DNA from: Pseudomonas sp. FP2196
Lineage (GTDB): Bacteria; Pseudomonadota; Gammaproteobacteria; Pseudomonadales; Pseudomonadaceae
Direction of reading: 5' to 3'
Assembly: GCF_030687715.1 (NCBI RefSeq)
Contig: NZ_CP117445.1
Coordinates: 3,895,501 to 3,959,500, forward strand
Length of the DNA: 64,000 bases
The first letter of the stretch is position 1. Each line of letters begins with the position of its first letter. Under the pieces are notes generated by a model. It did no database searches. It saw only the letters and a program-made list of their open reading frames with translations, and was not told where the DNA came from. The position numbers and the translations under genes are program-made. Of this stretch, positions 55,267 through 64,000 are shown piece after piece.

Positions 55267-55944
55267 TCAGTGCGCAGCCAGTGCCTTGCGCGCCTGCGCC
55301 GCCTCCCGCTCCTGACCCGCGCGTGATAGCTCATCGGCAGCCTTGAGCCAGCGCTGACGATCAACCGATGCCGGAATCTGCGAAGGCTTCTGGATCAATA
55401 TGGCCCAGCCGCCGGACTTTTCGAATGCCGATTCAAAAGCACTGAAACTCATCAATTCGCGACGGTTCATGCCCGCACGCAACAGCACGTTCTGTTTATT
55501 ACGATCGTAGCCGGAAAGAATCGCGTAGCGCGGTTCAGCCCAGAACGCCGAGCCTTCGCTGAAGCGCACCATCACTGGATAACCCGCCGCGACCTGGGTT
55601 AGCAATGCAGGCAGGTTCTTGTCCAGCGGATACACGACCATGCCGTATTCCCGAGCCAGGTTCTGGATATTTTGCTGCAACTTGTCTTCGTCGCCAGGCA
55701 GGTGCAGCGGTTTTTCCAGCAAACCCGGGGTAATCACGATGCCCTGCTGCGACAACAGGCTGGCCAACACTTGCGGCCCGGACTGATTGGCTTCGCCGCG
55801 ATAGAACGTGCCGCTCAGCTCGACCCGCTCCGGCAAACGCTTGACCTCGGGCGCAACATTGCCTGCACACCCGACCAAAAGGGCCGCGCAGCCAACCGAC
55901 AACAGCGCTGCACGAATTCGAGAAAATACCTGCACCTTCATCAC
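55267..55944 (-). CDS. Lipoprotein with a C39-peptidase-like domain lacking Cys and His
   Basis: A 225-residue lipoprotein (lipobox LLVGC, Cys26). Residues 46-175 match the C39-like fold: the nucleophile region reads ANQSGPQVLASLL with Ser55 where active peptidases have Cys, and the His region reads RYAILSGYD with Arg139 where HYVVL is usual. It is therefore probably not a peptidase. A short TPR-like helical tail (DRQRWLKAADELSRAGQ) follows. Unknown role, likely outer membrane or periplasm. Confidence 0.72.
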   Translation of the reverse strand: MMKVQVFSRIRAALLSVGCAALLVGCAGNVAPEVKRLPERVELSGTFYRGEANQSGPQVLASLLSQQGIVITPGLLEKPLHLPGDEDKLQQNIQNLAREYGMVVYPLDKNLPALLTQVAAGYPVMVRFSEGSAFWAEPRYAILSGYDRNKQNVLLRAGMNRRELMSFSAFESAFEKSGGWAILIQKPSQIPASVDRQRWLKAADELSRAGQEREAAQARKALAAH

Positions 55945-56172
55945 TCTCTGTTCAAACGCCGGTCATCGTGTTCCGGCAAGGCCAACGATCATAGGACGGC
56001 GCAAAGCTGCGGTATAGCCTTAAACCGCAGACACGTCGATTGCATAGAGCGAACTGATTGGTCTTCACCGACCTTTGGTCAATAGCCTGAAACACCTGGT
56101 TGACTAGACTGTCACTGAAACAGAGCGAATTGAAAAAGTGAGTGCCCGAAGCAGGGCAAAGAGGAGGCACTG

Positions 56173-56340
56173 ATGAGCCTGACAATGACCATTGTAATGT
56201 TGATTGCCGGCTGGCTGGCCGTTGCCGCCGCCATGCTGTGGGGCGTCTTGCGGATTGCGCGGCGCCATCATCATCCCGTTCAATCTACGCCAGTCGAAAC
56301 GGTTGAAAAGCACCGCGTGCGCCACGCGACTGCGCATTGA
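56173..56340 (+). CDS. Small single-span membrane protein of 55 residues
   Basis: The ATG at 56173 has a strong GAGGAGG ribosome site. The product starts MSLTMTIVMLIAGWLAVAAA, a membrane helix (about 5-27), then RIARRHHHPVQ and a basic hydrophilic tail. No homologue recognised. The composition and ribosome site argue for a real gene; a perfect hairpin follows it. Confidence 0.65.
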   Translation: MSLTMTIVMLIAGWLAVAAAMLWGVLRIARRHHHPVQSTPVETVEKHRVRHATAH

Positions 56341-56351
56341 TCTAAAGCAAG

Positions 56352-56401
56352 AGCTCCTCACCCCAGCCCTCTCCCAAGGGAGAGGGCTGGGGTGAGGAGC
56401 C
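56352..56401. repeat. Perfect 23-bp hairpin repeat
   Basis: GCTCCTCACCCCAGCCCTCT begins an arm of 23 bp whose exact complement follows after AA. It belongs to the CACCCCAGCCCTCTCCC-type extragenic repeat scattered through many gammaproteobacterial genomes. It may also terminate the small membrane gene. Confidence 0.85.
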
Positions 56402-56439
56402 GGTTCTAAAACATGGCAAAAATTTCAAATCAAAAAAAA

Positions 56440-56474
56440 ACCGCCTGAGCTCGGAAGTTCAGGCGGTTTTTTGG
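56440..56474 (-). terminator. Terminator of the TerC-family gene
   Basis: AAAACCGCCTGA-GCTCGGAAGT-TCAGGCGGTTTT with A-run and T-run flanks; can serve both strands. Confidence 0.9.
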
Positions 56475-56485
56475 CTTGTCAGCGC

Positions 56486-57235
56486 TTACGCGTGCTCAAC
56501 CAGTTTCTTCTGCCGAGCCCGACGCGACAACATGTTCAGCACCTCAATCCCCGCCGAGAACGCCATCGCCGCATACACATAGCCTTTCGGTACGTGGGCG
56601 CCGAAGCCTTCAGCGATCAGCGTCATGCCGATCATGATAAGGAAGCCCAGGGCCAGCATCACCACCGTCGGGTTATCGTTGATGAACTTGGCAAGCGGAT
56701 CAGCCGCCAGCAACATCACCAGCACCGAGACCACTACCGCGATGATCATGATCGGCAAGTGTTCGGTCATGCCGACTGCGGTAATGATGCTGTCGATCGA
56801 GAACACCATGTCGAGCATCAGGATCTGACCAATAGCCGCAGCAAAGCCCAGGGTCACCGTCGACGTGGCCGACTTTGGATCTTCCGGCGCCGGATCCATG
56901 CTGTGATGGATTTCCGTCGTTGCCTTCCACACCAGGAACAGACCACCGGCGATCAGGATCATGTCCTTCCAGGAGAAGGCATGGCCGAGGATTTCGATCA
57001 CAGGTTCGGTCAACTGCACGATGAAGGCGATGGTACTCAACAGTGCCAGACGCAGAATCAATGCCATGCCGATACCGATGCGGCGCGCTTTCTGCCGGTG
57101 TTGCTCGGGCAGTTTGTTGGTCAGGATCGAGATAAAGATCAGGTTATCGATACCGAGCACGATTTCCATCACTACCAATGTGGCCAAAGCAACCCAGGCG
57201 GTGGGGCTGGCGGCGAGTTCCAACAGATATTCCAT
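56486..57235 (-). CDS. TerC-family membrane protein
   Basis: A 249-residue integral membrane protein with about seven helices. The paired acidic motifs [14 protein letters not shown] and [13 protein letters not shown] are the TerC signature, implicated in metal-ion (often manganese) export. It lacks the CBS/CorC tail of the longer YoaE-type proteins and matches the YgdQ-like short form. No yybP-ykoY riboswitch-like leader was recognised. Confidence 0.9.
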   Translation of the reverse strand: MEYLLELAASPTAWVALATLVVMEIVLGIDNLIFISILTNKLPEQHRQKARRIGIGMALILRLALLSTIAFIVQLTEPVIEILGHAFSWKDMILIAGGLFLVWKATTEIHHSMDPAPEDPKSATSTVTLGFAAAIGQILMLDMVFSIDSIITAVGMTEHLPIMIIAVVVSVLVMLLAADPLAKFINDNPTVVMLALGFLIMIGMTLIAEGFGAHVPKGYVYAAMAFSAGIEVLNMLSRRARQKKLVEHA

Positions 57236-57264
57236 GGTTCAGTCCTGACTCTGTGTAATACGGT

Positions 57265-57507
57265 TTAGATGGTTTTGGAGGACGATTCGGATTGTTCCGC
57301 ATCTTTTTCCGTTGATTCTTTTTTCTCGATCAACCCGCCAGTGGCATCACTGAGCGCCTGTTCGGCGGCTTTGTGGGTATCGTCGATGGCTTGCTTGGCG
57401 CTTTCAGCCGCCTTGCCCATCAACTGCTGGGCGCTTTTCTCGGCCTGATCGCAACCGGCCAGAACCAGTAAAGACGTAAATAACAGTGCAGTGATTTTGA
57501 ATTTCAT
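57265..57507 (-). CDS. Small lipoprotein, Ala/Glu-rich helix
   Basis: An 80-residue lipoprotein; lipobox LLVLAGCDQ (Cys near 18) follows MKFKITALLFTS. The mature part is a helical, Ala/Glu/Lys-rich segment (SAQQLMGKAAESAKQAIDDT) likely to form a coiled coil. Start at 57507; a longer frame to 57564 would place the signal peptide internally. It lies just upstream of the TerC gene on the same strand. Role unknown. Confidence 0.8.
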   Translation of the reverse strand: MKFKITALLFTSLLVLAGCDQAEKSAQQLMGKAAESAKQAIDDTHKAAEQALSDATGGLIEKKESTEKDAEQSESSSKTI

Positions 57508-57640
57508 GGGGCTTCCTTCGAATGAACAGACAGGGTCACAGACCGGCCGTCGATGGCTGGGCATTCTAGGGAGGCAAACACTTCAGGAAAATTCGTATTT
57601 TTAGCGTCTATACTTCGGTTTTTACGAACCGAAGAACGCC

Positions 57641-58540
57641 ATGCTCAATTACCGACAACTGCACTACTTCTGGGTTGTAGCCAAGACCGGCAGCATTGTG
57701 CGCGCCTGCGAGCAACTGAACCTGACCCCGCAGACCATCAGCGGGCAGATTTCCCTGCTCGAGCAGACCTACGGCATCGAGTTGTTCAAACGGGTTGGCC
57801 GGCAGCTGGAACTCACCGAAGCCGGGCGTCAGGCCCTGCCCTATGCCGAACAAATGTTTCAACTGGGCGGTGAACTGGAACTGATGCTGCGCGCCCAGCC
57901 CAATGAACAGCAGATCCTGTTCCGCGTCGGCGTCGCCGATGTGGTGCCGAAATCCATCGTTTATCGCCTGATCGCGCCGACCATGGAGCTGAACGAGCCG
58001 ATGCGAATCACCTGCCGAGAAGACAAACTTGAACGACTGCTGGCGGATTTGGCCATTCAGCGTCTGGATCTGGTGATCTCCGACAGCCCGATGCCATCGC
58101 ACCTGGACATCAAGGGCTACAGCCAGAAACTTGGCGAATGCGGGATCAGTTTTTTCGCCACTGCCGAACTGGCCGCACGCTACGGGCAGGATTTTCCGCG
58201 CAGCCTGCACGGTGCACCGCTGTTGATTCCCGGGGCGGAAACCGTGGTGCGCAGTCGTTTGCAGCGCTGGTTCGCCGAGCAGCAGATCCAGCCGCAGATC
58301 GTCGGCGAGTTCGATGACAGCGCCTTGATGCAGGCATTCGGCCAATCCGGCAGCGGGATTTTTATCGGTCCGAGCGTGATCGCCGAAGAGGTGACGCGCC
58401 AGTACGGCGTTCAGTTGATTGGCCAGACCGACGCGGTGACCGAGTCGTTCTACGCCATTTCGGTGGAGCGCAAGGTCAAGCACCCCGGCATCGTTGCGAT
58501 TACCGAAGGTGCCCGACGCGAGTTGTTTACGACTTTATGA
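57641..58540 (+). CDS. nhaR: LysR-family regulator NhaR
   Basis: A 299-residue LysR regulator whose start MLNYRQLHYFWVVAKTGSIV and HTH (RACEQLNLTPQTISGQISLLEQTYG) match NhaR, a sodium-responsive activator of nhaA in E. coli. No nhaA gene is beside it. Its 3' end overlaps the convergent MFS gene by 6 bp. Confidence 0.9.
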   Translation: MLNYRQLHYFWVVAKTGSIVRACEQLNLTPQTISGQISLLEQTYGIELFKRVGRQLELTEAGRQALPYAEQMFQLGGELELMLRAQPNEQQILFRVGVADVVPKSIVYRLIAPTMELNEPMRITCREDKLERLLADLAIQRLDLVISDSPMPSHLDIKGYSQKLGECGISFFATAELAARYGQDFPRSLHGAPLLIPGAETVVRSRLQRWFAEQQIQPQIVGEFDDSALMQAFGQSGSGIFIGPSVIAEEVTRQYGVQLIGQTDAVTESFYAISVERKVKHPGIVAITEGARRELFTTL

Positions 58541-59698
58541 GGCGTCTGCGCAGATTTCGCGCGGCTTGAGCGTCATCAACACCATGGCGAGGAATACCGA
58601 CAGCAGAATGAACCCAGCAGCGGCGAATCCGAGAAAGCCCAGACCCGCGCTGTCGATCACCCGACCACCGACCATGGCGCCCAGGCCAATCCCCAGATTG
58701 GCCCCGGCAATATTCAACGAGGCGGCGAAGGCCGGCGCTTCTGGTGCGGCTTTCATCAGGCGCACATGGCTGACCAGGAACAACGCCGCCTGGGTCACGC
58801 CCCAGATGCCCATCGCTACCGCCAGCCCTAGCGGCGAATGAATGTTCGGCACCAGAGACACCATGCCGGCAATCATGAACGCACAGAACAACACCGACGC
58901 CCCCAGCGGATGCCGGTCCACCGCACGACCACCCAAAGAGTTGCCGATCAGACCGACCGCGCCAAAGCCCATCAGGCACCAGCCAACCACCGTGCCGTTG
59001 AAACCGGCCAAGCGCTCAAGGATGTCCGCCAGATAGGTGTAAACGGTAAACATGCCGCTGAACACCAGGATCGACAGCACGATGTGACCGATCATCAACG
59101 GGCTGCGCAGGATCTTGAACTGCGAGCGGAAGCTGACCTGATGCTGGTGCAGATTGGTCTTCGGCAGGTAAACAAACAGCAACAAGGCTTTGGCAAACGC
59201 GATCACCGCGAGGATGCCGAACGCGCTGCGCCAGCCCAATGCATCGGAAATCAGCGTGCCGACAGGAATGCCGAACACCGTGGCGCAGACGATGCCGAAG
59301 CCGATTTTGGCGATGGCACGGCCGGCGAAGTCCGGGCCGACGATGTCCACGGCCGTCTCGCTGGCCAATGCCCAGAATACTGGCAGCCCCAGCGCCGGGA
59401 TCAATCGGGCAATCGCCATCACCCAGATGTTCGGCGCCAGTGCGGCAACGGTATTGGCCAGGCCGAACATGATCAGAATGCTGATGAACAGCTTGCGCCG
59501 CTCGAAGCGGGCGAAATACGCGGTCAGGAAAGGGCCGAACATCGCCACGGTAAAGGCGAACAGGGTCACCAGCAGACCGGCCTGGGGGATGGTGACCGCA
59601 AGGTCGCGGGCAATCGCCGGCAGCAGGCCGACGATGACGAATTCCGTGGTCAGTACCGTGAATCCGGCGGCAGACAACAGAAGGATGGGCAACAGCAT
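58535..59698 (-). CDS. MFS exporter (AraJ/YdhP-like)
   Basis: A 387-residue 12-helix transporter beginning MLLPILLLSAAGFTVLTTEF, typical of the sugar/arabinose-efflux-like branch. The loop motif YFARFERRKLFISILIMFGL is present. The ATG at 59698 fits the family; a long frame to 59830 is an unlikely extension. Substrate unknown. Confidence 0.88.
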   Translation of the reverse strand: MLLPILLLSAAGFTVLTTEFVIVGLLPAIARDLAVTIPQAGLLVTLFAFTVAMFGPFLTAYFARFERRKLFISILIMFGLANTVAALAPNIWVMAIARLIPALGLPVFWALASETAVDIVGPDFAGRAIAKIGFGIVCATVFGIPVGTLISDALGWRSAFGILAVIAFAKALLLFVYLPKTNLHQHQVSFRSQFKILRSPLMIGHIVLSILVFSGMFTVYTYLADILERLAGFNGTVVGWCLMGFGAVGLIGNSLGGRAVDRHPLGASVLFCAFMIAGMVSLVPNIHSPLGLAVAMGIWGVTQAALFLVSHVRLMKAAPEAPAFAASLNIAGANLGIGLGAMVGGRVIDSAGLGFLGFAAAGFILLSVFLAMVLMTLKPREICADAS

Positions 59699-60035
59699 GG
59701 GGAACTCCAGCAAAACGACGACACCAGCGATGACCGGAAGGCCCGCTGGCAGAACTTGAAAATGAGGATGGAGAATCTTAACAGAGTGTTTCCAGCCTGA
59801 CTTGCACAAAGCTGCCGACTTGCCGATCAATCGGGTGGCAGATCGTCACAGGCCTGAAGGATAAAGCCTACGCTGTGATAAAGTCCGCGCCCTGAAAAAC
59901 GTACAGCCTGTTCAACCCCAAGTTTATTGGCGTTGATACAGCGTCAGCCCTTTCGGCTCGTGACGGTGGCCTGCCCCCGATTTTGCCATCGCACTCACGC
60001 AGTCTTGCACCCAATAAAAAATCAGAGATGCCGTT
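59699..60035. other. Intergenic region before sstT, nothing recognised
   Basis: A 337-bp divergent gap between the MFS exporter and sstT. It must hold promoters for both. I found no clear operator, RNA or small ORF with a good ribosome site. Confidence 0.5.
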
Positions 60036-61268
60036 ATGACCGCTTCTTCCCCTTCGCTATTGCACCGCCTCAAGAACCTGAGCCTGGTCACGCAGATCCT
60101 GATCGGCCTGATTGCCGGTATCGCCCTGGCGATGTTCGCCCCGGACGCGGCGAAAGCATGCGCATTTATCGGCAAGGTGTTCGTTTCGGCGCTGAAAGCC
60201 GTGGCACCGATTCTGGTGTTCGTGCTGGTAATGGCCTCGATTGCCAACCACAAGCACGGCCAGGAAACCCACATTCGGCCGATTCTGTTTCTCTATCTGC
60301 TGGGCACGTTCGCAGCGGCGGTGGTCGCGGTGGTGGCCAGCATGGCGTTTCCGTCGCACCTGGTGCTGTCCACCGACAACATTGCAGTGACCGCACCGGG
60401 CGGCATCACTGAAGTGTTGCAAAGCCTGCTGCTGAGCGTGGTCGACAACCCGGTGAGTGCGCTGATGAACGCCAACTTCATCGGCATTCTGGCGTGGGCG
60501 ATCGGCATGGGCGTTGCGATTCGTCATGCCGGCGACACGACGCGCGAAGTGCTGGGCGATCTGTCCAACGGTGTCACCGTGATCGTGCGCGTCGTGATCC
60601 GCTTCGCGCCGCTGGGTATTTTCGGTTTGGTGGCGTCGACCCTTGCCTCCTCCGGTTTCGGCGCGCTGATCGGTTACGCGCACCTGCTCGCTGTGCTTTT
60701 GGGCTGCATGCTCTTCGTAGCACTGGTGATGAACCCGCTGATCGTGTTCTGGAAGCTGCGTCGCAACCCCTACCCGCTGACCCTGAAGTGCCTGCGTGAA
60801 AGCGGTATCACCGCGTTCTTCACCCGCAGTTCGGCGGCGAACATTCCGGTCAACCTGGAATTGAGCAAGCGTCTGGGCCTGCATGAAGACACCTATTCGG
60901 TGTCGATCCCGCTGGGCGCGACCATCAACATGGCCGGCGCGGCGATCACCATCACCGTACTGACCCTGGCGGCCGTACACACCCTGGGCATTGCCGTGGA
61001 TATTCCGACTGCGATCCTGCTCAGCGTCGTTGCGGCAATCTGCGCGTGCGGTGCGTCGGGTGTGGCCGGTGGTTCGCTGCTGCTGATTCCGCTGGCGTGC
61101 AGCCTGTTTGGTATTCCAAGCGAGATCGCCATGCAGGTGGTGGCGGTCGGTTTCATTATTGGTGTGTTGCAGGATTCGGCCGAAACTGCGCTGAACTCGT
61201 CTACTGATGTGCTGTTTACCGCAGCGGCGTGCCTGGGCGAAGAAGAGAAAGCCCAACGCACCGCGTAA
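60036..61268 (+). CDS. sstT: Sodium/serine-threonine symporter SstT
   Basis: A 410-residue DAACS-family transporter (GltPh fold) that imports serine and threonine with sodium. The HP2-region [19 protein letters not shown], the [22 protein letters not shown] block and the [19 protein letters not shown] block are typical of SstT. It begins [26 protein letters not shown] and terminator follow. Confidence 0.95.
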   Translation: MTASSPSLLHRLKNLSLVTQILIGLIAGIALAMFAPDAAKACAFIGKVFVSALKAVAPILVFVLVMASIANHKHGQETHIRPILFLYLLGTFAAAVVAVVASMAFPSHLVLSTDNIAVTAPGGITEVLQSLLLSVVDNPVSALMNANFIGILAWAIGMGVAIRHAGDTTREVLGDLSNGVTVIVRVVIRFAPLGIFGLVASTLASSGFGALIGYAHLLAVLLGCMLFVALVMNPLIVFWKLRRNPYPLTLKCLRESGITAFFTRSSAANIPVNLELSKRLGLHEDTYSVSIPLGATINMAGAAITITVLTLAAVHTLGIAVDIPTAILLSVVAAICACGASGVAGGSLLLIPLACSLFGIPSEIAMQVVAVGFIIGVLQDSAETALNSSTDVLFTAAACLGEEEKAQRTA

Positions 61269-61271
61269 CCC

Positions 61272-61360
61272 TGTAGGAGTGAGCCTGCTCGCGATTGCGG
61301 AATGTCAGACAAGTACCCGCTGGCTGACACACCGCGATCGCGAGCAGGCTCGCTCCTGCA
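61272..61360. repeat. REPIN, class A
   Basis: Arms TGTAGGAGTGAGCCTGCTCG and CGAGCAGGCTCGCTCCTGCA are inverted around a variable centre. Confidence 0.93.
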
Positions 61361-61373
61361 CAAAAGCAACAAA

Positions 61374-61410
61374 AAGCCCGCCAAGGCGCAAACCTTGGCG
61401 GGCTTTTTTG
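61374..61410. terminator. Terminator shared by sstT and the DUF1993 gene
   Basis: AAAAAGCCCGCCAAGG-CGCAAA-CCTTGGCGGGCTTTTTT, a strong stem with A-run and T-run flanks between convergent genes. Confidence 0.92.
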
Positions 61411-61422
61411 ATGCCGGGTGTT

Positions 61423-61932
61423 TTAGAACGCGCCCATGTAATCGCGCTTGCCCACTTCAACACCGTTATGACGCAACAGCGCATAAGTCGTGGTGACGTG
61501 GAAGAAGAACTGCGGCAAACCGTAAGTCAGCAGGTAAGCCTGACCGCTGAAGCGCTTCTCTTTCGGCGTGCCCGGACGGGTGACGATTTCGATGCCTTCC
61601 TTGCCGTTGATCTGCTCAGGCTTGATCTCGCCGATGTAGGCCAGAACCTTGGCGATCAAGGCTTGCAGCTCGGCGAAGGTGGTTTCAGTGTCGTCGTATT
61701 TCGGCACTTCGACTTCCGCCAGACGCGAGGAAACGCCTTTGGCGAAATCCACGGCGATCTGCACCTGGCGCACCAGCGGGAACATGTCCGGGTACAGGCG
61801 CGCTTGCAGGAAGGCGTTCGGGTCGATGTTTTTCTCGCTGGCGTGGGCTTCAGCCTTTTTCAGGACATCGCTCAGAGCGTTGAGCATTTGTTGAAAAACC
61901 GGGACAGATGCGGCGTACAGGGAAATAGTCAT
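61423..61932 (-). CDS. DUF1993 family protein
   Basis: A 169-residue protein beginning MTISLYAASVPVFQQMLNAL, matching DUF1993, a DinB-like four-helix family of unknown role. The ATG at 61932 is chosen because the longer open frame (to 62553) is only antisense to the YceH gene. Cytoplasmic; no cofactor motif beyond the family histidines (FFHVTTTYALLRHNG). Confidence 0.9.
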   Translation of the reverse strand: MTISLYAASVPVFQQMLNALSDVLKKAEAHASEKNIDPNAFLQARLYPDMFPLVRQVQIAVDFAKGVSSRLAEVEVPKYDDTETTFAELQALIAKVLAYIGEIKPEQINGKEGIEIVTRPGTPKEKRFSGQAYLLTYGLPQFFFHVTTTYALLRHNGVEVGKRDYMGAF

Positions 61933-62058
61933 GGCAGTCTCGTGGTAGTGGCTGGGTAGAACGTGGGGGCGATTATAGCCATGCTTGGTGACTACACGGC
62001 TTGCCTTTTGTTTGGCAAGGATTAGGCTAGGCGCCTTCGACTGCTGAGGGAACGCGCG

Positions 62059-62706
62059 ATGACCACTGAACAAGAATCCACCTTCGACGAGCCACGGCTC
62101 AATGCCACGGAAATCCGCATCCTGGGCTCGTTGATCGAGAAACAGGCCACCAGCCCGGAAACCTACCCGCTGACCCTCAATGCACTGGTCACGGCTTGCA
62201 ATCAGAAAACCAGCCGCGAACCGGTGATGAACCTGACCCAAGGCCAGGTCGGCCAGAGCCTGCGTGCTCTGGAAGGACGCGGTTTTGCCAAGCTTGTTAT
62301 GGGCAGTCGCGCCGACCGCTGGGAGCACAAAGTCGACAAGGCGCTGGAACTGGTGCCGGCGCAGGTGATTTTGTCGGGTTTGATGTTTCTGCGCGGCCCG
62401 CAAACCATCAACGAATTGCTGACCCGCAGCGGACGCATGCACGAGTTCGAAGATGCCGAGCAGGTGGTGCATCAGCTTGAGCGCCTGATTGCACGCGGGT
62501 TGGCGGTGTTGATTCCACGCCAGGCCGGGCAGCGCGAAGATCGCTACACCCATGCGCTGGGTGATCCGGCGGACATCGAGGCGATTATGGCGGCGCGGCA
62601 GAATCCGGGCGAACGCGGTGCGGGTAGCGCAGTTTCTGTGGAGCGCATCGAAGAGCTGGAGGCGCGGATTGCGGCGCTGGAAGAGCGTCTGGCGCGCCTC
62701 GAATAA
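62059..62706 (+). CDS. YceH family protein (DUF480)
   Basis: A 215-residue protein with the two winged-helix domains of YceH/DUF480. [24 protein letters not shown] N-terminus (here [20 protein letters not shown]) and the [16 protein letters not shown] block are visible. A C-terminal coiled coil ([21 protein letters not shown]) ends the protein. Function not established. Confidence 0.92.
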   Translation: MTTEQESTFDEPRLNATEIRILGSLIEKQATSPETYPLTLNALVTACNQKTSREPVMNLTQGQVGQSLRALEGRGFAKLVMGSRADRWEHKVDKALELVPAQVILSGLMFLRGPQTINELLTRSGRMHEFEDAEQVVHQLERLIARGLAVLIPRQAGQREDRYTHALGDPADIEAIMAARQNPGERGAGSAVSVERIEELEARIAALEERLARLE

Positions 62707-62720
62707 CCCCCCGTACTGTT

Positions 62721-62809
62721 TGTAGGAGTGAGCCTGCTCGCGATAGCGGTGTGTCAGTCACATCTTATTTGAATGACACACCGCTATCGCGAGCAGGCTC
62801 ACTCCTGCA
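62721..62809. repeat. REPIN, class A
   Basis: Arms TGTAGGAGTGAGCCTGCTCG and CGAGCAGGCTCACTCCTGCA flank a centre that is itself partly palindromic (GCGGTGTGTCA ... TGACACACCGC), giving an almost continuous long hairpin. Confidence 0.94.
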
Positions 62810-62822
62810 AGGGGTCTACGCA

Positions 62823-63341
62823 CTATTCCCCATCCCAGTAATCAACCCCGTCCGCCTGGCGTGCCACCGCGACAAAACCCGAAGCATTGCCCTGGGCATC
62901 AACCTTGAAGTTGTCCATCACCGCATATTTGTTCGAATCCGGGTATTCACAGATGTCCGGCTGCTGCTGAGTGCTGACCGCCAGATAACGCAGTTCAGCC
63001 GCGCTGGTGTTGATGATCTGATGCGCCATTTCCGGGCCGCCCGCAGGGCAGGCAATGACATCACCGGCGCGGATCGGAAAACGCTCGGCGCCCAGACGCA
63101 CCTCGCCTTCCCCGGCCACTACGTAGAACATCTCCTCATTGACCCGATGACTGTGAAAAGGACTGCCGCGCATGCCCGGCGGCAGTGCATACAGTCGATA
63201 ACCGAGTTTCTGCGCACCGAGTTGCTGACCGATTCGGGCCATGCGCTGCTGATAACGCCCGGCGGTTTCGCCTTCAGGGGCCAAGGCTTCGGGCAAGGAT
63301 TCGAGCTCGACCTGATGCAGGTTGAGGATAGGCGGATGCAT
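62823..63341 (-). CDS. Cupin-domain protein
   Basis: A 172-residue protein with one cupin barrel (about 60-135). The first metal motif reads PFHSHRVNEEMFYVVAGEGEV and the second GDVIACPAGGPEMAHQIINT, with usual His and Glu ligands. Similar proteins act as sugar or small-molecule binders or epimerases; no substrate can be named. Confidence 0.88.
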   Translation of the reverse strand: MHPPILNLHQVELESLPEALAPEGETAGRYQQRMARIGQQLGAQKLGYRLYALPPGMRGSPFHSHRVNEEMFYVVAGEGEVRLGAERFPIRAGDVIACPAGGPEMAHQIINTSAAELRYLAVSTQQQPDICEYPDSNKYAVMDNFKVDAQGNASGFVAVARQADGVDYWDGE

Positions 63342-63425
63342 GCTGAACCTCGGTTTTTTTTGTGGGTGGGCAAGTCTGTGCTAGCGGGTCATGCAGTATA
63401 GGCAATGGACACCGTGGCGCGGCCA

Positions 63426-63487
63426 TCGCGAGCAGGCTCACTCCTGCAGGGGAATGCATTTCAATGTGGGAGTGAGCCTGCTCGCGA
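63426..63487. repeat. REP pair, class A, in opposite arrangement
   Basis: Here the arms face the other way: TCGCGAGCAGGCTCACTCCT comes first and GTGGGAGTGAGCCTGCTCGC second, separated by only about 20 bp. This differs from the standard REPIN order. Confidence 0.85.
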
Positions 63488-63522
63488 AAAGGCCCTATCA
63501 GGCACCACACAATCCTGGCTGA

Positions 63523-64000
63523 TCAGCTCCGGGCAAATGCCACCGCCGCCTGAAACTGCTCCTCGGTCGGCCGCACACCGGTGTACAACACAAACTGCTC
63601 CAGCGCTTGAATCGCGATCACTTCCAGCCCGGTAATCACCCGCTTACCTTCTGCTCGTCCACGCACAATCAGTGGTGTTTCCGAAGGAATCGCCACCACA
63701 TCAAACACGGTCTCAGACGCTTGTATCACCTCAGGCTCAAATGCCAGTTGCCCCGCCTCCGGGCCGCCGTCCATGCCCACAGGCGTCACGTTGATCAGCA
63801 TCTGCGGTCGCTCATCACCCAGCTCAGCCTGCCAGCGATACCCCAGCGAATCCGCCAGCGCTCGTCCGGCGCGCTCATTGCGCGCGACGATCAAACCGTT
63901 TTTATAGCCGCCATCACGCAAGGCGCTGGCCACCGCTTTGGCCATGCCGCCACTGCCGCGCAGGGCAAAGGTCGAATCCTTGGGCACCGCGTGGGTTTCC
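63523..64000 (-). CDS. Shikimate 5-dehydrogenase-like protein, 3' part
   Basis: The C-terminal 159 residues of an AroE/YdiB-type dehydrogenase; the frame stays open past the right edge, so the N-terminal half is outside. The nucleotide-binding FALRGSGGMAKAVASAL (a GxGG(A/M) turn) and LINVTPVGMDGG and ITGLEVIAIQALEQFVLYTG blocks match AroE-like enzymes. The GTG at 63987 is internal to the motif and is not a start. It belongs to the shikimate dehydrogenase-like paralogues of pseudomonads rather than the main AroE; the substrate is uncertain. Confidence 0.82.
   Translation of the reverse strand, partial: ETHAVPKDSTFALRGSGGMAKAVASALRDGGYKNGLIVARNERAGRALADSLGYRWQAELGDERPQMLINVTPVGMDGGPEAGQLAFEPEVIQASETVFDVVAIPSETPLIVRGRAEGKRVITGLEVIAIQALEQFVLYTGVRPTEEQFQAAVAFARS

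Noticed and set aside
56352..56401. CRISPR repeat or insertion sequence end
   Set aside because: Only a single hairpin; no spaced array, transposase or target duplication.
56486..57235. Tellurite-resistance operon
   Set aside because: Only a TerC-family gene is present; terABDEZ are missing, and short TerC proteins usually relate to metal export.
61933..62553. N-terminal extension of the DUF1993 frame
   Set aside because: The extension is antisense to the YceH gene and is followed by an ATG with family-like N-terminus at 61932.

Overview
The window is chromosomal DNA of a fluorescent Pseudomonas (P. fluorescens group). The evidence is about 60% GC, conserved Pseudomonas gene orders (tig-clpP-clpX-lon-hupB-ppiD beside folD and a tRNA-Arg/His/Leu/His cluster; the leucine-catabolism genes), Pseudomonas-specific small RNAs of the CrcY and PrrF types, and many copies of the TGTAGGAGTGAGCCTGCTCG repeat. 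No prophage, plasmid, integron or CRISPR array is present; this is mostly core genome with accessory insertions.

Layout. 1-9.2 kb: leucine/isovalerate degradation. It runs from the tail of a probable LiuR regulator through HMG-CoA lyase (mvaB/liuE), a CrcY-type regulatory RNA behind a sigma-54 promoter, and an AMP-forming acyl-CoA ligase divergent from liuABCD; two LiuR-like operators lie in the divergent gap. 9.2-12 kb: a lone lambda-CI-like repressor divergent from a small DUF protein, a Fur-controlled PrrF RNA and a cytosolic-carboxypeptidase-like protein. 12-16.4 kb: an MFS exporter, then an ECF sigma/anti-sigma pair divergent from a membrane catalase and cytochrome b561; both sides carry the same ECF-type promoter. 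16.4-22.9 kb: an archaic (Csu/CupE-type) chaperone-usher pilus operon. 23-28.2 kb: zapE, a leucine-rich-repeat protein kinase, a second YebC-type regulator and a short orphan VgrG. 28.2-35.4 kb: 2-aminoethylphosphonate use (amine oxidase, MFS permease, two LysR regulators, phnW, phnX). 35.5-43 kb: a second cytochrome b561, a D-cysteine desulfhydrase-like enzyme, fadH, a nitrilase-fold protein lacking catalytic residues, an AraC regulator, a 28-residue ORF and a DUF2242 lipoprotein. 43-54.7 kb: protein quality control (ppiD, hupB, lon, clpX, clpP, tig), tRNAs, folD and pbpG. 54.7-64 kb: small proteins, a TerC membrane protein, nhaR, an MFS exporter, sstT, DUF1993, YceH, a cupin and the end of an AroE-like dehydrogenase.

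How the genes work together. Leucine-derived isovaleryl-CoA passes through LiuA, the LiuB/LiuD carboxylase, LiuC and MvaB to acetyl-CoA and acetoacetate. The CrcY-type RNA beside it would titrate Hfq/Crc and so link the locus to catabolite control. PhnW and PhnX turn aminoethylphosphonate into alanine, acetaldehyde and phosphate, with import and possible N-dealkylation supplied by the neighbouring divergent operon. ClpXP, Lon, trigger factor and PpiD form the conserved folding and proteolysis island.

The least expected signals are the matched divergent ECF promoters, a decayed tRNA-Asp copy between hupB and ppiD, two enzyme-fold proteins that have lost their catalytic residues, an exact 22-bp inverted repeat before an exporter gene, and two small ORFs with good ribosome sites. 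I found no convincing wholly new defence or biosynthetic system.
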